The notes: generated by a model not told the origin, from the letters alone. A stretch of 64,000 bases of DNA from Anaerolineae bacterium (GCA_025060615.1 JANXBS010000001.1:157577-221576); one strand, 5' to 3'; counted from the stretch's first letter, positions 35,156 through 46,397 are shown. Translations and numbers: made by a program.

Positions 35156-36022
35156 TTACACGAGCTCCGCTACGATCTCGGCGATCTCGATAGGATGGCG
35201 AGCGACGCGCACGCCGGCCGCCTGTAAGGCTCGGATCTTCTCGGCCGCCGTGCCGGTGCCGCCGGAGATGATGGCTCCTGCGTGCCCCATGCGCTTACCG
35301 GGCGGCGCTGTCCGGCCGGCGATGAACGCCGTGACCGGCTTACTCATATACTCGGCGATGAACTCGGCTGCCCGTTCCTCATCGGTGCCGCCAATTTCCC
35401 CGATCAACACTACTTGTTCCGTGTATGGATCCTCCTCGAATAGGCGAAGCACGTCAATAAAATCAGTACCGATGATGGGATCGCCGCCGATGCCTACAGC
35501 TGTGGACTGGCCTAGCCCGCGCTCGGTCAAGGCCTGTACCACTTCGTACGTCAGCGTGCCCGAGCGGGAGACGACGCCAATATTCCCTGGCGTGTGGATG
35601 TGTCCCGGCATGATTCCCACCTTCGCCTCGCCCGGCGTGATTACCCCCGGGCAATTTGGCCCGATTAACCGCACTTTCTGTAGATCAAGATAGGCCTTGA
35701 TCTGCACCATGTCCATTACCGGAATCCCTTCGGTGATGCAGACGATCAGCTTGATCCCTGCTTCAGCGGCCTCTAGGATGGCATCCGGAGCAAAGCGTGC
35801 CGGCACATAGATGATCGAGGTATTCGCATCGGTAGCCTCTACGGCATCCCGCACCGTATCGAACACAGGCACACCGCTTGCCCATTCGCCTCCCTTGCCG
35901 GGGGTAACACCGGCCACCACGCGCGTCCCATATTCGATCATCTGCTGGGTGTGGAAAGATCCCTCACGCCCAGTGATCCCTTGTACCAGCAATCGCGTGT
36001 CTCGGTTGACCAGGATGCTCAC
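35156..36022 (-). CDS. sucD: Succinyl-CoA synthetase alpha subunit
   Basis: ADP/GDP-forming ligase subunit (288 aa) of the citric acid cycle. It has the CoA-binding [16 protein letters not shown] near the N-terminus, [17 protein letters not shown], a [10 protein letters not shown] segment, and the phospho-His in [13 protein letters not shown] near residue 248. Start overlaps the sucC stop by four bases (ATGA), so the two are translationally coupled. Confidence 0.97.
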   Translation of the reverse strand: MSILVNRDTRLLVQGITGREGSFHTQQMIEYGTRVVAGVTPGKGGEWASGVPVFDTVRDAVEATDANTSIIYVPARFAPDAILEAAEAGIKLIVCITEGIPVMDMVQIKAYLDLQKVRLIGPNCPGVITPGEAKVGIMPGHIHTPGNIGVVSRSGTLTYEVVQALTERGLGQSTAVGIGGDPIIGTDFIDVLRLFEEDPYTEQVVLIGEIGGTDEERAAEFIAEYMSKPVTAFIAGRTAPPGKRMGHAGAIISGGTGTAAEKIRALQAAGVRVARHPIEIAEIVAELV

Positions 36023-37176
36023 GCTCTCGCCTCCTTAGGGATAGCATGGATAGCGGCTACAGCCTTTTGCGCAGCTTCAGGCAATGAGCCAGCCGTGATC
36101 AGGTTCGCCTCGGCTAGGATGCGTCGTCCCTCCTCTTCGTTGGTGCCGACCAGCCGCACTACCATCGGCACCCGCAACCCACCGATCTCGGCCAGCGCGG
36201 CCAGGATCCCCCTGGCCACCTCGTCGCAGCGCGTGATCCCCCCGAAGATATTCACCAGCACTGCCTTCACGTTAGGATCAGACAGGATAATGCGCAAGGC
36301 CGCTGCCACTCGGTCGGCCTGAGCGCCGCCACCGATGTCCAGGAAGTTGGCCGGCGCTCCACCATAGAGCTGGATGATGTCCATGGTCGCCATGGCCAGC
36401 CCGGCACCGTTCACCATGCAGCCGATCTCACCGTCGAGTTTGACGTAGCTCAGCCCGTATCGGCGGGCCTCACGTTCAGCCGGGAGCTCCTCATCCTCAT
36501 CGCGAAGCTCAGCTAAGTCTGGATGTCGGCTCAGTGCGTTGTCGTCTACAAGGATCTTGCCATCCACGGCCAACAGCCGGCGATCGGCCGTCACGGCCAG
36601 CGGATTGATCTCGGCCAGCGAGGCGTCACAAGCGACATAGGCCTGGTAAAGCCCCAAAGCGATAGCCACAAAGTCGCGGATCAGCTCACGCGGTAGGCCG
36701 ATGCTGAAAGCCAAGGAACGGGCTTGATACTCACGCAACCCTAGGAATGGGTCAATCACCACCTGCACGATCTTCTCAGGCGTCTGGCGGGCTACTTCCT
36801 CGATGTCCACCCCTCCCGCCGCCGATGCCATCATAACCACGCGCCGTCGCGCTCGGTCTAGTGTGGCGCCCAAATAGAGCTCCTCCTGGATATTAGCAGC
36901 TTCGTCTACCAGCACCTTTTTGACGGTCAACCCCTTCAGGTCCATCCCCAGGATCTGGCTGGCGGCTGCTTCCGCCTCGTCCGGGGTGTTGGCCAGCTTA
37001 ATACCGCCCGCTTTGCCTCGCCCGCCTACCAACACCTGGGCCTTGACGGCCACGCGCGTGCCCAGTCGGCTGGCGATATCGCGGGCCTCGGCGGGCGTAG
37101 TCGCCACCTCGCCGCGCGGGATCGGGATTCCGTAACGAGCGAAGATGCGCTTCGATTGGTATTCGTGCAGTTTCAA
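36019..37176 (-). CDS. sucC: Succinyl-CoA synthetase beta subunit
   Basis: ATP-grasp subunit (385 aa). It begins [20 protein letters not shown] and has [13 protein letters not shown], the EINPLAVT metal-binding region about 200 and [15 protein letters not shown], ending with [15 protein letters not shown]. The initiation codon is TTG at 37176, six bases after AGGAGG; no better ATG is near. Precedes sucD in the same operon. Confidence 0.97.
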   Translation of the reverse strand: MKLHEYQSKRIFARYGIPIPRGEVATTPAEARDIASRLGTRVAVKAQVLVGGRGKAGGIKLANTPDEAEAAASQILGMDLKGLTVKKVLVDEAANIQEELYLGATLDRARRRVVMMASAAGGVDIEEVARQTPEKIVQVVIDPFLGLREYQARSLAFSIGLPRELIRDFVAIALGLYQAYVACDASLAEINPLAVTADRRLLAVDGKILVDDNALSRHPDLAELRDEDEELPAEREARRYGLSYVKLDGEIGCMVNGAGLAMATMDIIQLYGGAPANFLDIGGGAQADRVAAALRIILSDPNVKAVLVNIFGGITRCDEVARGILAALAEIGGLRVPMVVRLVGTNEEEGRRILAEANLITAGSLPEAAQKAVAAIHAIPKEARA

Positions 37177-37238
37177 TGTCTGCCTCCTTTGGCGTTGAAC
37201 TCATGCCTGACAGTATTCCTTTTTGATCCTGTGTGCAG

Positions 37239-37266
37239 ATTGTAACACGCAGAGCCCGGACCGCAA
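37239..37266 (-). promoter_or_regulatory. Weak candidate promoter of sucCD
   Basis: On the - strand TTGCGG (37266-37261), 16 bases, TACAAT (37244-37239), about 60 bases upstream of sucC. The -10 is good and the -35 poor. Confidence 0.4.
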
Positions 37267-37271
37267 AGCAT

Positions 37272-37309
37272 GAGGAAATACAAAGGGGAAGCAATGATCT
37301 TGCCTCCCC
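37272..37309 (-). terminator. Rho-independent terminator of the opp operon
   Basis: On the - strand a 10-bp stem (GGGGAGGCAA with TTGCTTCCCC, one G-U pair) and five-base loop at 37309-37285 is followed by TTTGTATTTCC. It lies 84 bases after the small membrane protein gene and just before the sucC promoter. Confidence 0.75.
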
Positions 37310-37392
37310 CTGAACGCAGGATCAGCCTCTGAACGAGGATTTGGCGTGGGGATCCCAGAGGGTGTTTGAACTGCCTTTACACCTTCCAGGTG

Positions 37393-37767
37393 TCAGCGGC
37401 CCGTGGAGCGCTCTATCACTCGGGTCATCCGCAGGGCCAGCCTTCCCAACACGGGCAACGGCTTGGCTTTGGCCTGCAGAGCGTATACCATGCCGATGAG
37501 CCAGTCTACCACGATCAGCCCATAGACAGCGATGACCAAAGAGAACAACGCAGCGGCCAAAACTGCGCCGAACGGTATCCAGGAGATCAGCCAGGCAATG
37601 ATCATCCAGCCCACAAGGGCGCCCACAGCTGTCAGTGCCAGCGCAATGGACTGTTTCGCATGATGGATTGCTAACTGGTTATCTCGGTGAAAGAGGAACA
37701 CGTACAACCAACCAAAGACGGGCAGAAGATAGGCCAGGAACGCAGGCAATCTCGCAGGCTTACGCAC
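37393..37767 (-). CDS. Small multi-span membrane protein (DUF4870/Tic20-like)
   Basis: A 124-residue protein with four predicted spans. The sequence FHRDNQLAIHHAKQSIAL after the first span resembles the DUF4870-type motif. It starts two bases after the oppF stop and ends the opp operon. Function is unknown; the family is not part of known Opp transporters, so it may simply ride on the operon. Confidence 0.75.
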   Translation of the reverse strand: MRKPARLPAFLAYLLPVFGWLYVFLFHRDNQLAIHHAKQSIALALTAVGALVGWMIIAWLISWIPFGAVLAAALFSLVIAVYGLIVVDWLIGMVYALQAKAKPLPVLGRLALRMTRVIERSTGR

Positions 37768-37769
37768 AG

Positions 37770-38792
37770 TTATGCCTCAACCCCTTGCAGGCTCAGCTCT
37801 TTGGCGCGGTGACAACTGGCGTAGTGATCGGGCTCCACTTCCACCGGCTTTGGTTCCTGTGTACGACATATATCCTGAACATAGCGGCATCTTGGGTGAA
37901 AAATGCATCCGCTGGGAGGATTCGCTGGGCTGGGCACTTCTCCCTCGAGCACGATACGATTCAGACGAATATCTGGATCGGCCGGTGGGACAGCGGAGAG
38001 CAGTGCCTCGGTGTAGGGGTGCAGTGGATGTCGGATCAGCTCCTCTGTCCTCGCCATCTCTACGATCTTGCCCACATACATCACCGCGATCCGGTCGCTG
38101 ATGTGCTCTACCACCGACAGATCATGGGCGATAAAAAGGATTGTGAGCCCTAACCTGTCCTGAAGTTCCTGAAGCAGGTTGAGCACCTGAGCCTGAATCG
38201 AGACGTCTAGCGCGGATACCGGCTCATCGGCGATGATGAGCCGGGGATGGAGCGAAAGGGCGCGCGCCAAGCCGATTCGCTGGCGCTGGCCGCCGGAGAA
38301 CTCATGCGGATAACGCCGCATATAAGCGGGATCCAGTCCCACCGCCCGCATAAGCTCGGCCACGCGCTCTTCCAGCTCTCGACCCTTGGCCACGCCGTGG
38401 ATGATCAACGGCTCGCCGATGATATCCTTTACCGTCAACCGGGGATTGAGAGAGCTAAACGGATCCTGGAAAATCATGCGCATCTCTCGGCGTAGGGGCT
38501 TCATCTCTTTCTGGCTAAGGCGCGAGATCTCCTTCCACTCCCCGTCACGGGTGCGGAACCAGATCTCCCCGCCCGTAGGGTCGTATAGCCTTAAGATCGT
38601 TCGCCCGACCGTAGTTTTGCCGCAGCCGCTTTCCCCCACCAGGCCCAACACTTCTCGCTCGCGAAGGAAGAAGCTAATCCCATCTACGGCCTTGAGGTAG
38701 CCAACCACTCGCTGCAAAAGGCCTCGATAGATCGGAAAATATTGCTTGAGATTCTTGACCTCTAGAATAACGTTATCTCTAGCTTCCATCAC
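37770..38792 (-). CDS. Oligopeptide/dipeptide ABC transporter ATP-binding protein (OppF type)
   Basis: ATPase (340 aa) with Walker [16 protein letters not shown], signature [15 protein letters not shown], Walker [13 protein letters not shown] and the C-terminal oligopeptide-transporter extension with Cys-containing [15 protein letters not shown], suggesting the Fe-S/Cys motif of this group. It pairs with OppD at 45243. It follows the cytochrome gene by 13 bases, in the same operon. Confidence 0.94.
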   Translation of the reverse strand: MMEARDNVILEVKNLKQYFPIYRGLLQRVVGYLKAVDGISFFLREREVLGLVGESGCGKTTVGRTILRLYDPTGGEIWFRTRDGEWKEISRLSQKEMKPLRREMRMIFQDPFSSLNPRLTVKDIIGEPLIIHGVAKGRELEERVAELMRAVGLDPAYMRRYPHEFSGGQRQRIGLARALSLHPRLIIADEPVSALDVSIQAQVLNLLQELQDRLGLTILFIAHDLSVVEHISDRIAVMYVGKIVEMARTEELIRHPLHPYTEALLSAVPPADPDIRLNRIVLEGEVPSPANPPSGCIFHPRCRYVQDICRTQEPKPVEVEPDHYASCHRAKELSLQGVEA

Positions 38793-38805
38793 CCTTTTGC
38801 GCTCT

Positions 38806-40581
38806 TCATTCCCTAATGGGATGTATCGTGATCTTAGCCTGTTCCATCACGATGTCTGGATCATCCCAGCCCTTCAGCCTCGCCAACGGTTGAAAAGCCC
38901 GTCGGAAGATAAGGCGAGCCTCCACGGTTATCGGCTGACCAGCAGGCGCGCTGAAGGCATAGCGGCTCACATCCGTCGCAAAGGCTGCCAGGCGCGTGTC
39001 CGCTACGATGCGAACGGGCCGCCAATAGGCCCCGGTGGGAGTCTCTCCAGTCCACTCATCCCTAAGGATTTTAGCGTAAGTTCGTCCCGGTTGCCCGGCG
39101 TAATCCCCAGCCCAATCAGGGAGCACTGGGCCGGCGCGCAACGGTAGCCGGTTGCCTTTGGCGTCGGTGGCCTGCACCACCAGGATCAGATGACGCAGAG
39201 GTGAATCGGTTGGGACGTGATGGCCAGTCTTATCGTTGGTGATACGAACTTCCACCAATACCTGATCGCCCTGAAGCTGAGCGGTGGTGGTCATCGTGAC
39301 AGCGTTCTGGAGCAACGTCTCATCCGAGGCCCCTGGCATCCGGTGATTATGAATCCGACTGGGATCTCGAGGCAGCCCTCCCATCTCCGGAAAGACGAAG
39401 TATTGGTAGTCCACGGGAGGCATATGGCAGTCCTGGCAGGTCTTACCCGTCTCTGGATCGCTGTAAGGGCTTTCTAACCACTCACCGTACGAGTTATAGA
39501 TCAGGACGCCATCTTTCACATCCCCGCTGCCCACGACTCCGCCGAAGACGCCGTAGTGACAGGGAGCGCAGAACGCGCTCTCCTCCAGAAGCGGCAAATA
39601 CGTGTCCGGCTCCGGCACATCGTCAAAAGTCCCGAAGAAGAGCTGTTCTCCCTCTTTGGGGCGATAGAGCCGCATGGAAAGGATACCCGGCATATCAGGA
39701 TAGGGCAGCCCCGTCTTCGGATTCAGATATACGTCACCGATCTTGTGGCAGAAATCGCAGGTGATCCCCTCTGCCGCGTCTCCGGTCAGGTCCAACGGCG
39801 TGGGAGCCCGAGGGATGATCCCCTGCGACCACTCGGTTGTCACGTCCGTGTGGCATCCGGACCATCCGCAGTTCTGCGTGTTGGGGATTTTCGACGCTAG
39901 CGGCGTGTGACACGTGGCGCAGTTGCCTGCCCGATTCGGATAGTCGAGCCGAAAGCCAGGACCATAATAGGGCTGGGCCGGGTCGGGAGGCAAGACATTA
40001 CCCTGGGTATCGCGGCGGGTGAGCTGCCCCTTATTACCATGGACGTCGGCCCCGGTGTACATCGTCAGGAAGCGGGGATTAACAGCGGCCTGCGCGTGGG
40101 CATCGGCCTTCCACTCCGAGTACTGAACGTGGCACTTGCCACAGGCGGCGGAACCCGTCACGTCTTCGAGGGAGAACCAATCATAGTCAGGGTTATCGGT
40201 CGTATAGTAGCGTTTTAACGTGATGGTGACGGGGATCGTGGTCAGCGTGGTTGTGACCAAGCCGACATAATAGCCTGGAGCCCAGGCGGTCACCGAGATC
40301 AGGCCGGTCGGAGAGATGCCGGACAGCGTGAAAGAGCCATCGTCGGCTGTGGTCGTCTTATTCTCGGTGGCCTGCACGCGTACGATCGCGCCCGCCACCG
40401 GACCAGCAGCATCTCGGACGAAGCCGAAGAGCCTTCCCATAGCCGGTGACGGTGAAGGTGTCGGTGGCGCAGCCTGGCCGGCGCTGACTTGATTTACCGC
40501 GAAAGCCATGCCGAAGAGGAGAGCTGTCGTCACCAACAATGCTAAGCCGATCAAAGTCCCAGGAATCCTCCCGTTTCGCAT
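38806..40581 (-). CDS. Multihaem cytochrome c with N-terminal carboxypeptidase-regulatory-like domain
   Basis: An exported cytochrome (591 aa). An N-terminal signal or anchor helix ([20 protein letters not shown]) is followed by a Pro/Ser linker and a beta-sandwich domain (about 50-125, [18 protein letters not shown]). Haem motifs follow: CGKCH (147), CATCH (221), a CX4CH at 238, CDFCH (275), CAPCH (338) and CQDCH (382), so up to six haems. It resembles cytochrome c554-type multihaem proteins. ATG 40581 is chosen; a GTG at 40614 overlapping the oppC stop is an alternative. It sits inside the Opp transporter operon. Confidence 0.9.
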   Translation of the reverse strand: MRNGRIPGTLIGLALLVTTALLFGMAFAVNQVSAGQAAPPTPSPSPAMGRLFGFVRDAAGPVAGAIVRVQATENKTTTADDGSFTLSGISPTGLISVTAWAPGYYVGLVTTTLTTIPVTITLKRYYTTDNPDYDWFSLEDVTGSAACGKCHVQYSEWKADAHAQAAVNPRFLTMYTGADVHGNKGQLTRRDTQGNVLPPDPAQPYYGPGFRLDYPNRAGNCATCHTPLASKIPNTQNCGWSGCHTDVTTEWSQGIIPRAPTPLDLTGDAAEGITCDFCHKIGDVYLNPKTGLPYPDMPGILSMRLYRPKEGEQLFFGTFDDVPEPDTYLPLLEESAFCAPCHYGVFGGVVGSGDVKDGVLIYNSYGEWLESPYSDPETGKTCQDCHMPPVDYQYFVFPEMGGLPRDPSRIHNHRMPGASDETLLQNAVTMTTTAQLQGDQVLVEVRITNDKTGHHVPTDSPLRHLILVVQATDAKGNRLPLRAGPVLPDWAGDYAGQPGRTYAKILRDEWTGETPTGAYWRPVRIVADTRLAAFATDVSRYAFSAPAGQPITVEARLIFRRAFQPLARLKGWDDPDIVMEQAKITIHPIRE

Positions 40582-40610
40582 TTCAACTTCATCCTCGGCC
40601 TTTCGCCCTC

Positions 40611-41777
40611 TCACATCGTCGCATATGGATCGGCCGCATCCCGCAGCCCATCGCCTAGGAAGTTAAAGCCCAGTACTGCAGCGATGATGAAGAACACAGG
40701 GCTCATCATCCAGGGATATTGTCCTAGCGTCTGGATGTTCTGCGCGTTGCGCATGAGCAGGCCCCAACTTACTAGCGGCTCCTGAATGCCGATTCCTAGA
40801 AAGCTCAGAAACGCTTCAGCCAGGATAATCGAAGGGATTGTCAAGGTCAGGATCACCACGACGTGGCTTAATGAGTTCGGATACAAATGCAAGAAGATGA
40901 TGCGTGCGTCGGAGGCCCCCATCTCTTTTGCCGCCAGGATGAAGTCGGTCTCGCGGAGGGCCATCACCTTGCCGCGCACCTCCCGCTCCAGCGTCGTCCA
41001 CGAGAGGAGGGCGAAGATGAAAGACATGATCACGAAGATGCGGAAGGAGTCCCAGGTGCGGGGGACGATAGCTGCTAGGGACATCCAGAGAGGCAACTGC
41101 GGGAAGCAGTTGACGAATTCCACAAAGCGCTGGATTAGCTCATCGGCCCGCCCACCATAATAGCCCGAGGCGACCCCAAGCACTGAGCCAATTGCCACAC
41201 TGATCAGCGTGCCGAACAGGGCCATGGTGAGCGAGATGCGCCCCGCCTGGCACGACTTGCCGAAGAGGTCGCGACCGAACTTGTCTGTCCCCATCAAGTG
41301 GATCCTGCCCTCCCCCTCCACGCCGAAAAGATGCAGCTTGGAGGGGATGATCCCTAGGATCTTGTACTCCCACCCCTGGACGAAGAACTTGATCGGATAC
41401 ATCTTCTCGGTATTCTCCGTCCACTTGGGTTCAAAGGTCTTCGGGTCAATCGTCAGCTCCTGCGCGTAAACGAAGGGACGCCAATGGAATCGCCCTTGAG
41501 CGTCAATGAAGCGGACGCGCGTAGGCGCTACAAAGGTGTTCTGCAACTCGATCGTATCCAGCGGATAGGGCGAGAAGAATTCCGCAAACACGGCCAGGAT
41601 AGTTAGCCCCAACACCAGCAAAGCGCCTACGATCGAGGCTTTGCTCCGCTTAAAACGGCGCCATACAAGTTGGATATAACTCTCATGCCTCTCGAGCTCG
41701 TCCAGCAAAGTTGGGCTGACCGGCTCACCTCGCGTGTCCAATCGGCCCTTGAGATCAAGCAACTCAGCGGTCGTCAT
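40611..41777 (-). CDS. Oligopeptide/dipeptide ABC transporter permease (OppC type)
   Basis: Inner-membrane permease (388 aa). It has a cytosolic N-terminus, a first span near residue 50, then a roughly 110-residue extracytoplasmic insert ([20 protein letters not shown] onward) and [12 protein letters not shown]-like segment ([15 protein letters not shown]), then five spans with the EAA loop [18 protein letters not shown]. The insert makes it longer than usual OppC (about 300 aa), a pattern I associate with some thermophile and Chloroflexota importers. Follows oppB by 13 bases. Confidence 0.92.
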   Translation of the reverse strand: MTTAELLDLKGRLDTRGEPVSPTLLDELERHESYIQLVWRRFKRSKASIVGALLVLGLTILAVFAEFFSPYPLDTIELQNTFVAPTRVRFIDAQGRFHWRPFVYAQELTIDPKTFEPKWTENTEKMYPIKFFVQGWEYKILGIIPSKLHLFGVEGEGRIHLMGTDKFGRDLFGKSCQAGRISLTMALFGTLISVAIGSVLGVASGYYGGRADELIQRFVEFVNCFPQLPLWMSLAAIVPRTWDSFRIFVIMSFIFALLSWTTLEREVRGKVMALRETDFILAAKEMGASDARIIFLHLYPNSLSHVVVILTLTIPSIILAEAFLSFLGIGIQEPLVSWGLLMRNAQNIQTLGQYPWMMSPVFFIIAAVLGFNFLGDGLRDAADPYATM

Positions 41778-41790
41778 CGCTTTGCCACTC

Positions 41791-42789
41791 CTAACTGTAA
41801 CGGATACGCGGATCGAGGAACGCCAGTGATATGTCGGAGATCAGGTTCCCGAGGATGATCAGCACCGCGTAAATGAACAACAAGCCGCCGGAGATGTATA
41901 TGTCCTGGTTCACTAGGGATTGGTAAAAAAGTGGGCCTAGGGTTGGGATCCCTATCACAATAGCCGCCTCTAGCTCGCCTTGGAGCATATAGGGAAGAAC
42001 AGTGCCTTGATATGCCAAGATCGGATGCAGAGCGTTGGGTACAGCGTGGCGGTTGATGACTCGGCGTTCCTCCAGCCCTTTGGCGCGAGCCGTGGTGACA
42101 TACTGGAGCTCCAGAACATCCAATAAATTGCCACGCATGACGCGCATGTTGCGGGCCACGCCACCCAGGCCGGCGATAAATACTACCGGCCATACGTGCT
42201 TGATAAAGTCCCACACCTTTGCCCAAGACCAGGGCGCCAGCGCATATTCCGGCGAGAAAAAGGAGGTGACGTGATGCTGGTTGAAAGTGAACACAAGGGT
42301 GTAAATGATAACCAGAGCGATCCAGAAGCGCGGCACGGAGGCCAGCACAAAGGCGATCACTGAGGCGATGTTATCCGCTAAACTGTATTTGCGTTGCGCT
42401 ACATAGATTCCGGCAAAGATGCCCACGAATGTCGAAATCAAGTGCGCAGCCAGCGCCAACAGCAACGTATAGCCCAGCCGTTCGGCGATCAGCTCTCCCA
42501 CATCTCGACGATAGGCGAAGGAATAGCCGAATTTGCCCTCGGTCAATATCCCCTTCATCCAATTCAGGAACTGCAGCCATTGAGGCTGATCAAGCCCAAG
42601 CTGGGCGCGCAGCCGGTTAGCGGCTGCTTCTGCCTCCTCCTGCGTCATCCCGCCCTGATTCATCAGAAACGTCTCATACGTGGTCGCGAAGTCTCCGGGG
42701 GGCAGTTGGATGACAACCCAGGAGACCAGGCCCACTCCAATTAATAGGAAGAAAGAGATAAACAGTCTGCGCAAAATATAATTAACCAT
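41791..42789 (-). CDS. Oligopeptide/dipeptide ABC transporter permease (OppB type)
   Basis: Permease (332 aa) with the N-terminal [21 protein letters not shown] span, a periplasmic loop, and five further spans; the EAA loop is [20 protein letters not shown]. It forms the channel with OppC. A stem-loop lies in the gap between it and oppA. Confidence 0.94.
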   Translation of the reverse strand: MVNYILRRLFISFFLLIGVGLVSWVVIQLPPGDFATTYETFLMNQGGMTQEEAEAAANRLRAQLGLDQPQWLQFLNWMKGILTEGKFGYSFAYRRDVGELIAERLGYTLLLALAAHLISTFVGIFAGIYVAQRKYSLADNIASVIAFVLASVPRFWIALVIIYTLVFTFNQHHVTSFFSPEYALAPWSWAKVWDFIKHVWPVVFIAGLGGVARNMRVMRGNLLDVLELQYVTTARAKGLEERRVINRHAVPNALHPILAYQGTVLPYMLQGELEAAIVIGIPTLGPLFYQSLVNQDIYISGGLLFIYAVLIILGNLISDISLAFLDPRIRYS

Positions 42790-42815
42790 AATTGACCCTT
42801 ACCACATAAGAGCAC

Positions 42816-42862
42816 GAGGTGCACAGCCTTGCTCCCGAAGAGGGCATATGGCCGTGCACCTC
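42816..42862 (-). promoter_or_regulatory. Intercistronic stem-loop between oppA and oppB
   Basis: Nine-base arms GAGGTGCAC (42816-42824) and GTGCACCTC (42854-42862), extended inward by GCC/GGC. No T-run follows. It lies in the oppA-oppB gap, as the 8377 hairpin does in the sugar importer, suggesting 3' protection or attenuation so that binding protein is made in excess. Confidence 0.6.
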
Positions 42863-42896
42863 TGGCGCTTATGAAGCGCTCAAAGCCGCGTGCCGA

Positions 42897-45101
42897 TCAC
42901 CGGCCAATGAGTTTATACAGCGGCGAGCCCTCGTACACTGGGATCGTATTCGGTCGAACTTGCGGCTTCTGCAGTTCCACTGGCGTCCATACCTGCTCCA
43001 GCATGATATTGCCCTCGGTCCAGTCGTAGAGGAAGGCTGGCAGGCCGGGATTGATGTTCTTGAAACGCTTGTTCAGGTTCTCGCCGTAGCGCCCGATGAA
43101 GATGCCGATGTTGTAGATGTTCTCAGTGAAGATCTTATTGTATTGGAACATCAACTGCTTGCGCTCGGCCGGATCCGAGGACAGGCAGTACTGGTTTACG
43201 ATCTTCACCAGCTCCTCTTCAAACGGCAAGAGCTGCCGCGGCTTATCGCCCTCACGGTGCCAGTTAGGCGCGTTCTTGGTGACGGGAGCGATCTCTGTGC
43301 AGCGGGTGTGCGGCAAGGCATATTCCTGGCCGCCGCGCTGAACAGTCATATCCCACTCGCCGCTCTGGCTCTCCTCGCTGAGCGCGTCCGAGGTCTTCGG
43401 CCGCATGTTGACCTTGATCCCGATCTGCGCGAACTGGTTGACCAAGGCCTCGGCGATATTGACTGTCTCGATGGCGTCCTGGCTGGCGCTCATGGAGAGG
43501 ATTAGGTCCTGGCCGGCCATCGGGCCACTAGTCCAGTTCAGGATGCCGTTGCCATCGGTGTCCTTGAGGCCCAGTTCGGCGAGCAGCGCCTTGGACGTCT
43601 CAGGGTGATAGGGGTAGTATACCACTGACTCCCGATTAAACTCCGGCGAACCGGGGTAGAGGCCACCCGGCCACGGCCGCAAGAAGGGGCCGCGCATAAT
43701 CGCCTGGGTGATCCCATCGCGGTCAATCGCCTGGGTCAGGGCACGGCGGAAGCGGAAATCGCGGAACAGCTCACGCACGGCCTTATCCCGTTCATCCTTC
43801 ACACCCAGGTCGGCCGAAAGGTTCAAAGCCAGCCAATAGCCCAACGTCTCAGGCCCCCAGGTGATCTTGTTGGGCGCGTCAGGCTCTGCTGCCTTCTTCA
43901 GCGCCTCCACGAAGACACTGGGGTTCTCCAGGTTGTCCTGGTCGCAGCCGCCAGCCATCACACATAACGTCCGGCCTGTGCCGCTGGGCCCCTTCTGATA
44001 CTGAATTTCGTCGATGTACGGCAGCTGCTGACCGGCCTCATCTACCTTCCAGAAGTAGGGATTGCGGCGCATGATCAGCAGCTCATCCGTCTTGTACTCC
44101 ACCGCCGCCCACGGGCCCATCGTGATCTGAGGCAGATCTTGCGGCCCTGGGAGGTTAGCGAAGGTCTTGTAGTCTATGTTGGGGTTGTACTTCGGATGCA
44201 GCGGCTTGAAGATGTGCTCTGGAAAGACGAGGAAGTCCGGGTAGTCCATCAGGTACAGCGCCTGAGGTGGCCTGGGCACGCCGAACGTCCAGCGGATAGT
44301 GTAGTCGTCAATCTTCTCTAGCTTGGCGGGAACTCCGCCAAAGGCGAAGGCATCGGCCTTGCGCCAAGAGTTAACATTCGGGTCGCTGATGTAATCTTCC
44401 CATGTGAAGATCACATCATCCGCTGTGAACGGCTCGCCATCTGACCATTTGGCGCCTTCGATCAAGTACATGGTCAACTGGTAACCGTCCTCCGACCACT
44501 CCCAGCTCTTGGCCAGGTTGGGGAAGGGGTCTACGTCCTGATCGGCGCGCCACAGTGGGCCGGTGAGGACCAAGGCCTGATAGGCGTAGGAGTAGTGCTC
44601 GATGCCGAACCAACCGGCCGTGGTGCCTGCCATGAAGTTCCAACCGGCAGTAGGACAAGCTGAGAAGAAGCGCCCCACATCCCCGTAGACGCCGATGCCA
44701 TCGGCCATGCCCGAGGTCAGGATGACCTGCGGCTCCTTGGGCAGACGCTCTTTCACCGGCGGCAGCTTCCCTTGCTTCACCAGCTCGGTCACCCAGGCCG
44801 GCTCTTTGTATTCCGGCAGCGCCTTGTACGTTACGATCTCGCTGATCGGCTGGCGCTTGACTGGTTCAGCGCCTACTTCGATCTGAGGTGGCTCAGGATA
44901 GGGAATGGGGCCCTGCAACTCGCCTGGCGCTGGAGCAGGGAGTGGAGTCGGTGCCTCCACCTTTACCACCACCGGGGTGGGGGTCGGCGCCTCTGCAGCA
45001 GGAGCTGGTGTCGGCGTGGGAGCCGGGGCTGCACAGGCTACGAGAGAGACGCCGATGAGCATCACAAGTAGGATGTACGATACGGTGCGAAGGGATCTCA
45101 T
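42897..45101 (-). CDS. Oligopeptide/dipeptide ABC transporter substrate-binding lipoprotein (family 5)
   Basis: Solute-binding protein (734 aa) with a lipoprotein signal ending L-V-A-C, then a Pro/Ala/Thr/Val linker, then a family-5 domain with WSEDGYQLTMYLIEGAKWSD-like DPFPNLAKSWEWSEDG, FTADDVIFTWEDY and FRRALTQAIDRDGI. ATG 45101 follows AAGGAGGAAGCG; the longer frame to 45143 lies before it. At 734 residues it is larger than typical OppA (about 540). Substrate unknown: peptides are usual, but some relatives bind sugars or oligosaccharides. Confidence 0.94.
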   Translation of the reverse strand: MRSLRTVSYILLVMLIGVSLVACAAPAPTPTPAPAAEAPTPTPVVVKVEAPTPLPAPAPGELQGPIPYPEPPQIEVGAEPVKRQPISEIVTYKALPEYKEPAWVTELVKQGKLPPVKERLPKEPQVILTSGMADGIGVYGDVGRFFSACPTAGWNFMAGTTAGWFGIEHYSYAYQALVLTGPLWRADQDVDPFPNLAKSWEWSEDGYQLTMYLIEGAKWSDGEPFTADDVIFTWEDYISDPNVNSWRKADAFAFGGVPAKLEKIDDYTIRWTFGVPRPPQALYLMDYPDFLVFPEHIFKPLHPKYNPNIDYKTFANLPGPQDLPQITMGPWAAVEYKTDELLIMRRNPYFWKVDEAGQQLPYIDEIQYQKGPSGTGRTLCVMAGGCDQDNLENPSVFVEALKKAAEPDAPNKITWGPETLGYWLALNLSADLGVKDERDKAVRELFRDFRFRRALTQAIDRDGITQAIMRGPFLRPWPGGLYPGSPEFNRESVVYYPYHPETSKALLAELGLKDTDGNGILNWTSGPMAGQDLILSMSASQDAIETVNIAEALVNQFAQIGIKVNMRPKTSDALSEESQSGEWDMTVQRGGQEYALPHTRCTEIAPVTKNAPNWHREGDKPRQLLPFEEELVKIVNQYCLSSDPAERKQLMFQYNKIFTENIYNIGIFIGRYGENLNKRFKNINPGLPAFLYDWTEGNIMLEQVWTPVELQKPQVRPNTIPVYEGSPLYKLIGR

Positions 45102-45154
45102 CGCTTCCTCCTTTGTTGAAAGTCCATCAGAGATATCCTCCAACTCGGAGGACC

Positions 45155-45176
45155 GCCCTCGGCCATGCCCGAGGGC
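45155..45176 (-). promoter_or_regulatory. Hairpin between oppD and oppA
   Basis: Eight-base arms GCCCTCGG and CCGAGGGC around a six-base loop, in the untranslated gap upstream of oppA. No T-run; possibly an mRNA processing or stability element. Confidence 0.5.
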
Positions 45177-45242
45177 CGAGACGCTAATGCGATCTTCAGG
45201 GTAAGTCCGCAGATCACCCCCTTTCCGGACAATTAAGCGTTA

Positions 45243-46256
45243 TCAATACAACCAACACGCAACCTGATGGCCCGGCGATACCTCTCGCAAGGTCGGCGCC
45301 TCTTCCCGACAAATTGCCATCGCTTGTGAGCAACGAGGAGCAAATGGGCAACCTGGGATGACCTCTGTAGGCGTAGGCACCATGCCCTTAATAGGGACTA
45401 ACACCTTTTTGCCCTTTCGTCCCAACACCGGCACTGAGTTCAACAGCCCGATGGTATACGGATGCAGCGGGTGGTGGAAGATCTCTCGCACCTCAGAATG
45501 TTCGACGATCTTCCCTAGATACATGACTGCCACGTGGTCGGCCATCTGGGATACCACACCCAGATTGTGGGTGATTAGGATGATCGAGGAACCGAAATCA
45601 TTTTGGAGCTCGCGCATCAAGTCCAAAATCTGGGCTTGAACAGTGACGTCAAGAGCAGTGGTGGGCTCATCCGCGATCAGAATTGAGGGATTGCAGGAGA
45701 GCGCCATAGCAATCATCACCCGCTGTCGCATCCCCCCGCTCAACTGATGCGGATACTCATGGAGACGGCGTTGCGGGTCGCTGATCTGTACCTTGCGCAG
45801 CATTTCGAGGGCTCGCTCCATTGCCTCTTTCTTCCCCACTTTCTGATGGAGCATGATCGCCTCAGCGATCTGCGCACCGACGCTGTATAGGGGATTGAGC
45901 GAGGTCATCGGCTCTTGGAACACCATAGCGATCTCACCACCGCGGATGCTGCGCATCTCTGGGCCCTGAGGGTCAAGCGTGACTAGATCCACCACCTCGC
46001 GGCCACCATTTCGGTACAGCAGGATCTCCCCGTTCACGATCCGACCAGGAGGGGATTTGATCAGCCGCATAATAGACATAGCAGTGATGCTTTTGCCACA
46101 CCCGCTCTCGCCAACCAATCCCAGGGTAGCCTTTCGCTTCAGTGTCAGCGTGACCCCATCAACTGCCCGAACGGTGCCACTCTCTAGGAAGAAATAAGTC
46201 CTTAAATCGTTGATCTTCAGGACCAGATCGGAATTGGAGTTCAAACCATCGCTCAT
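45243..46256 (-). CDS. Oligopeptide/dipeptide ABC transporter ATP-binding protein (OppD type)
   Basis: First gene of the operon (337 aa). Walker A is [20 protein letters not shown], signature [15 protein letters not shown], Walker [21 protein letters not shown] and the C-terminal Cys-containing [15 protein letters not shown] typical of OppD/DppD. ATG 46256 follows AGGGGTG; the frame is open to 46400, but those residues resemble no transporter, so the shorter start is used. The promoter at 46368-46397 gives a leader of about 105 bases. Confidence 0.94.
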   Translation of the reverse strand: MSDGLNSNSDLVLKINDLRTYFFLESGTVRAVDGVTLTLKRKATLGLVGESGCGKSITAMSIMRLIKSPPGRIVNGEILLYRNGGREVVDLVTLDPQGPEMRSIRGGEIAMVFQEPMTSLNPLYSVGAQIAEAIMLHQKVGKKEAMERALEMLRKVQISDPQRRLHEYPHQLSGGMRQRVMIAMALSCNPSILIADEPTTALDVTVQAQILDLMRELQNDFGSSIILITHNLGVVSQMADHVAVMYLGKIVEHSEVREIFHHPLHPYTIGLLNSVPVLGRKGKKVLVPIKGMVPTPTEVIPGCPFAPRCSQAMAICREEAPTLREVSPGHQVACWLY

Positions 46257-46367
46257 GACACCCCTAATCTTTTGGGGAAGAGGTTCCCTACCACTCTGAG
46301 GTGAGGAAGCATAACAGGAAGGAAGAAAAGCTGATATTGGCTTACCACGCTGCTCAGTTGCTGACTG

Positions 46368-46397
46368 ATTATAGCACAGGCTGATCTTTCTTGTCAA
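46368..46397 (-). promoter_or_regulatory. Consensus promoter of the opp operon
   Basis: On the - strand TTGACA (46397-46392), 18 bases, TATAAT (46373-46368). Predicted start about 46361. Divergent from the + strand promoter at 46417. Confidence 0.8.
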
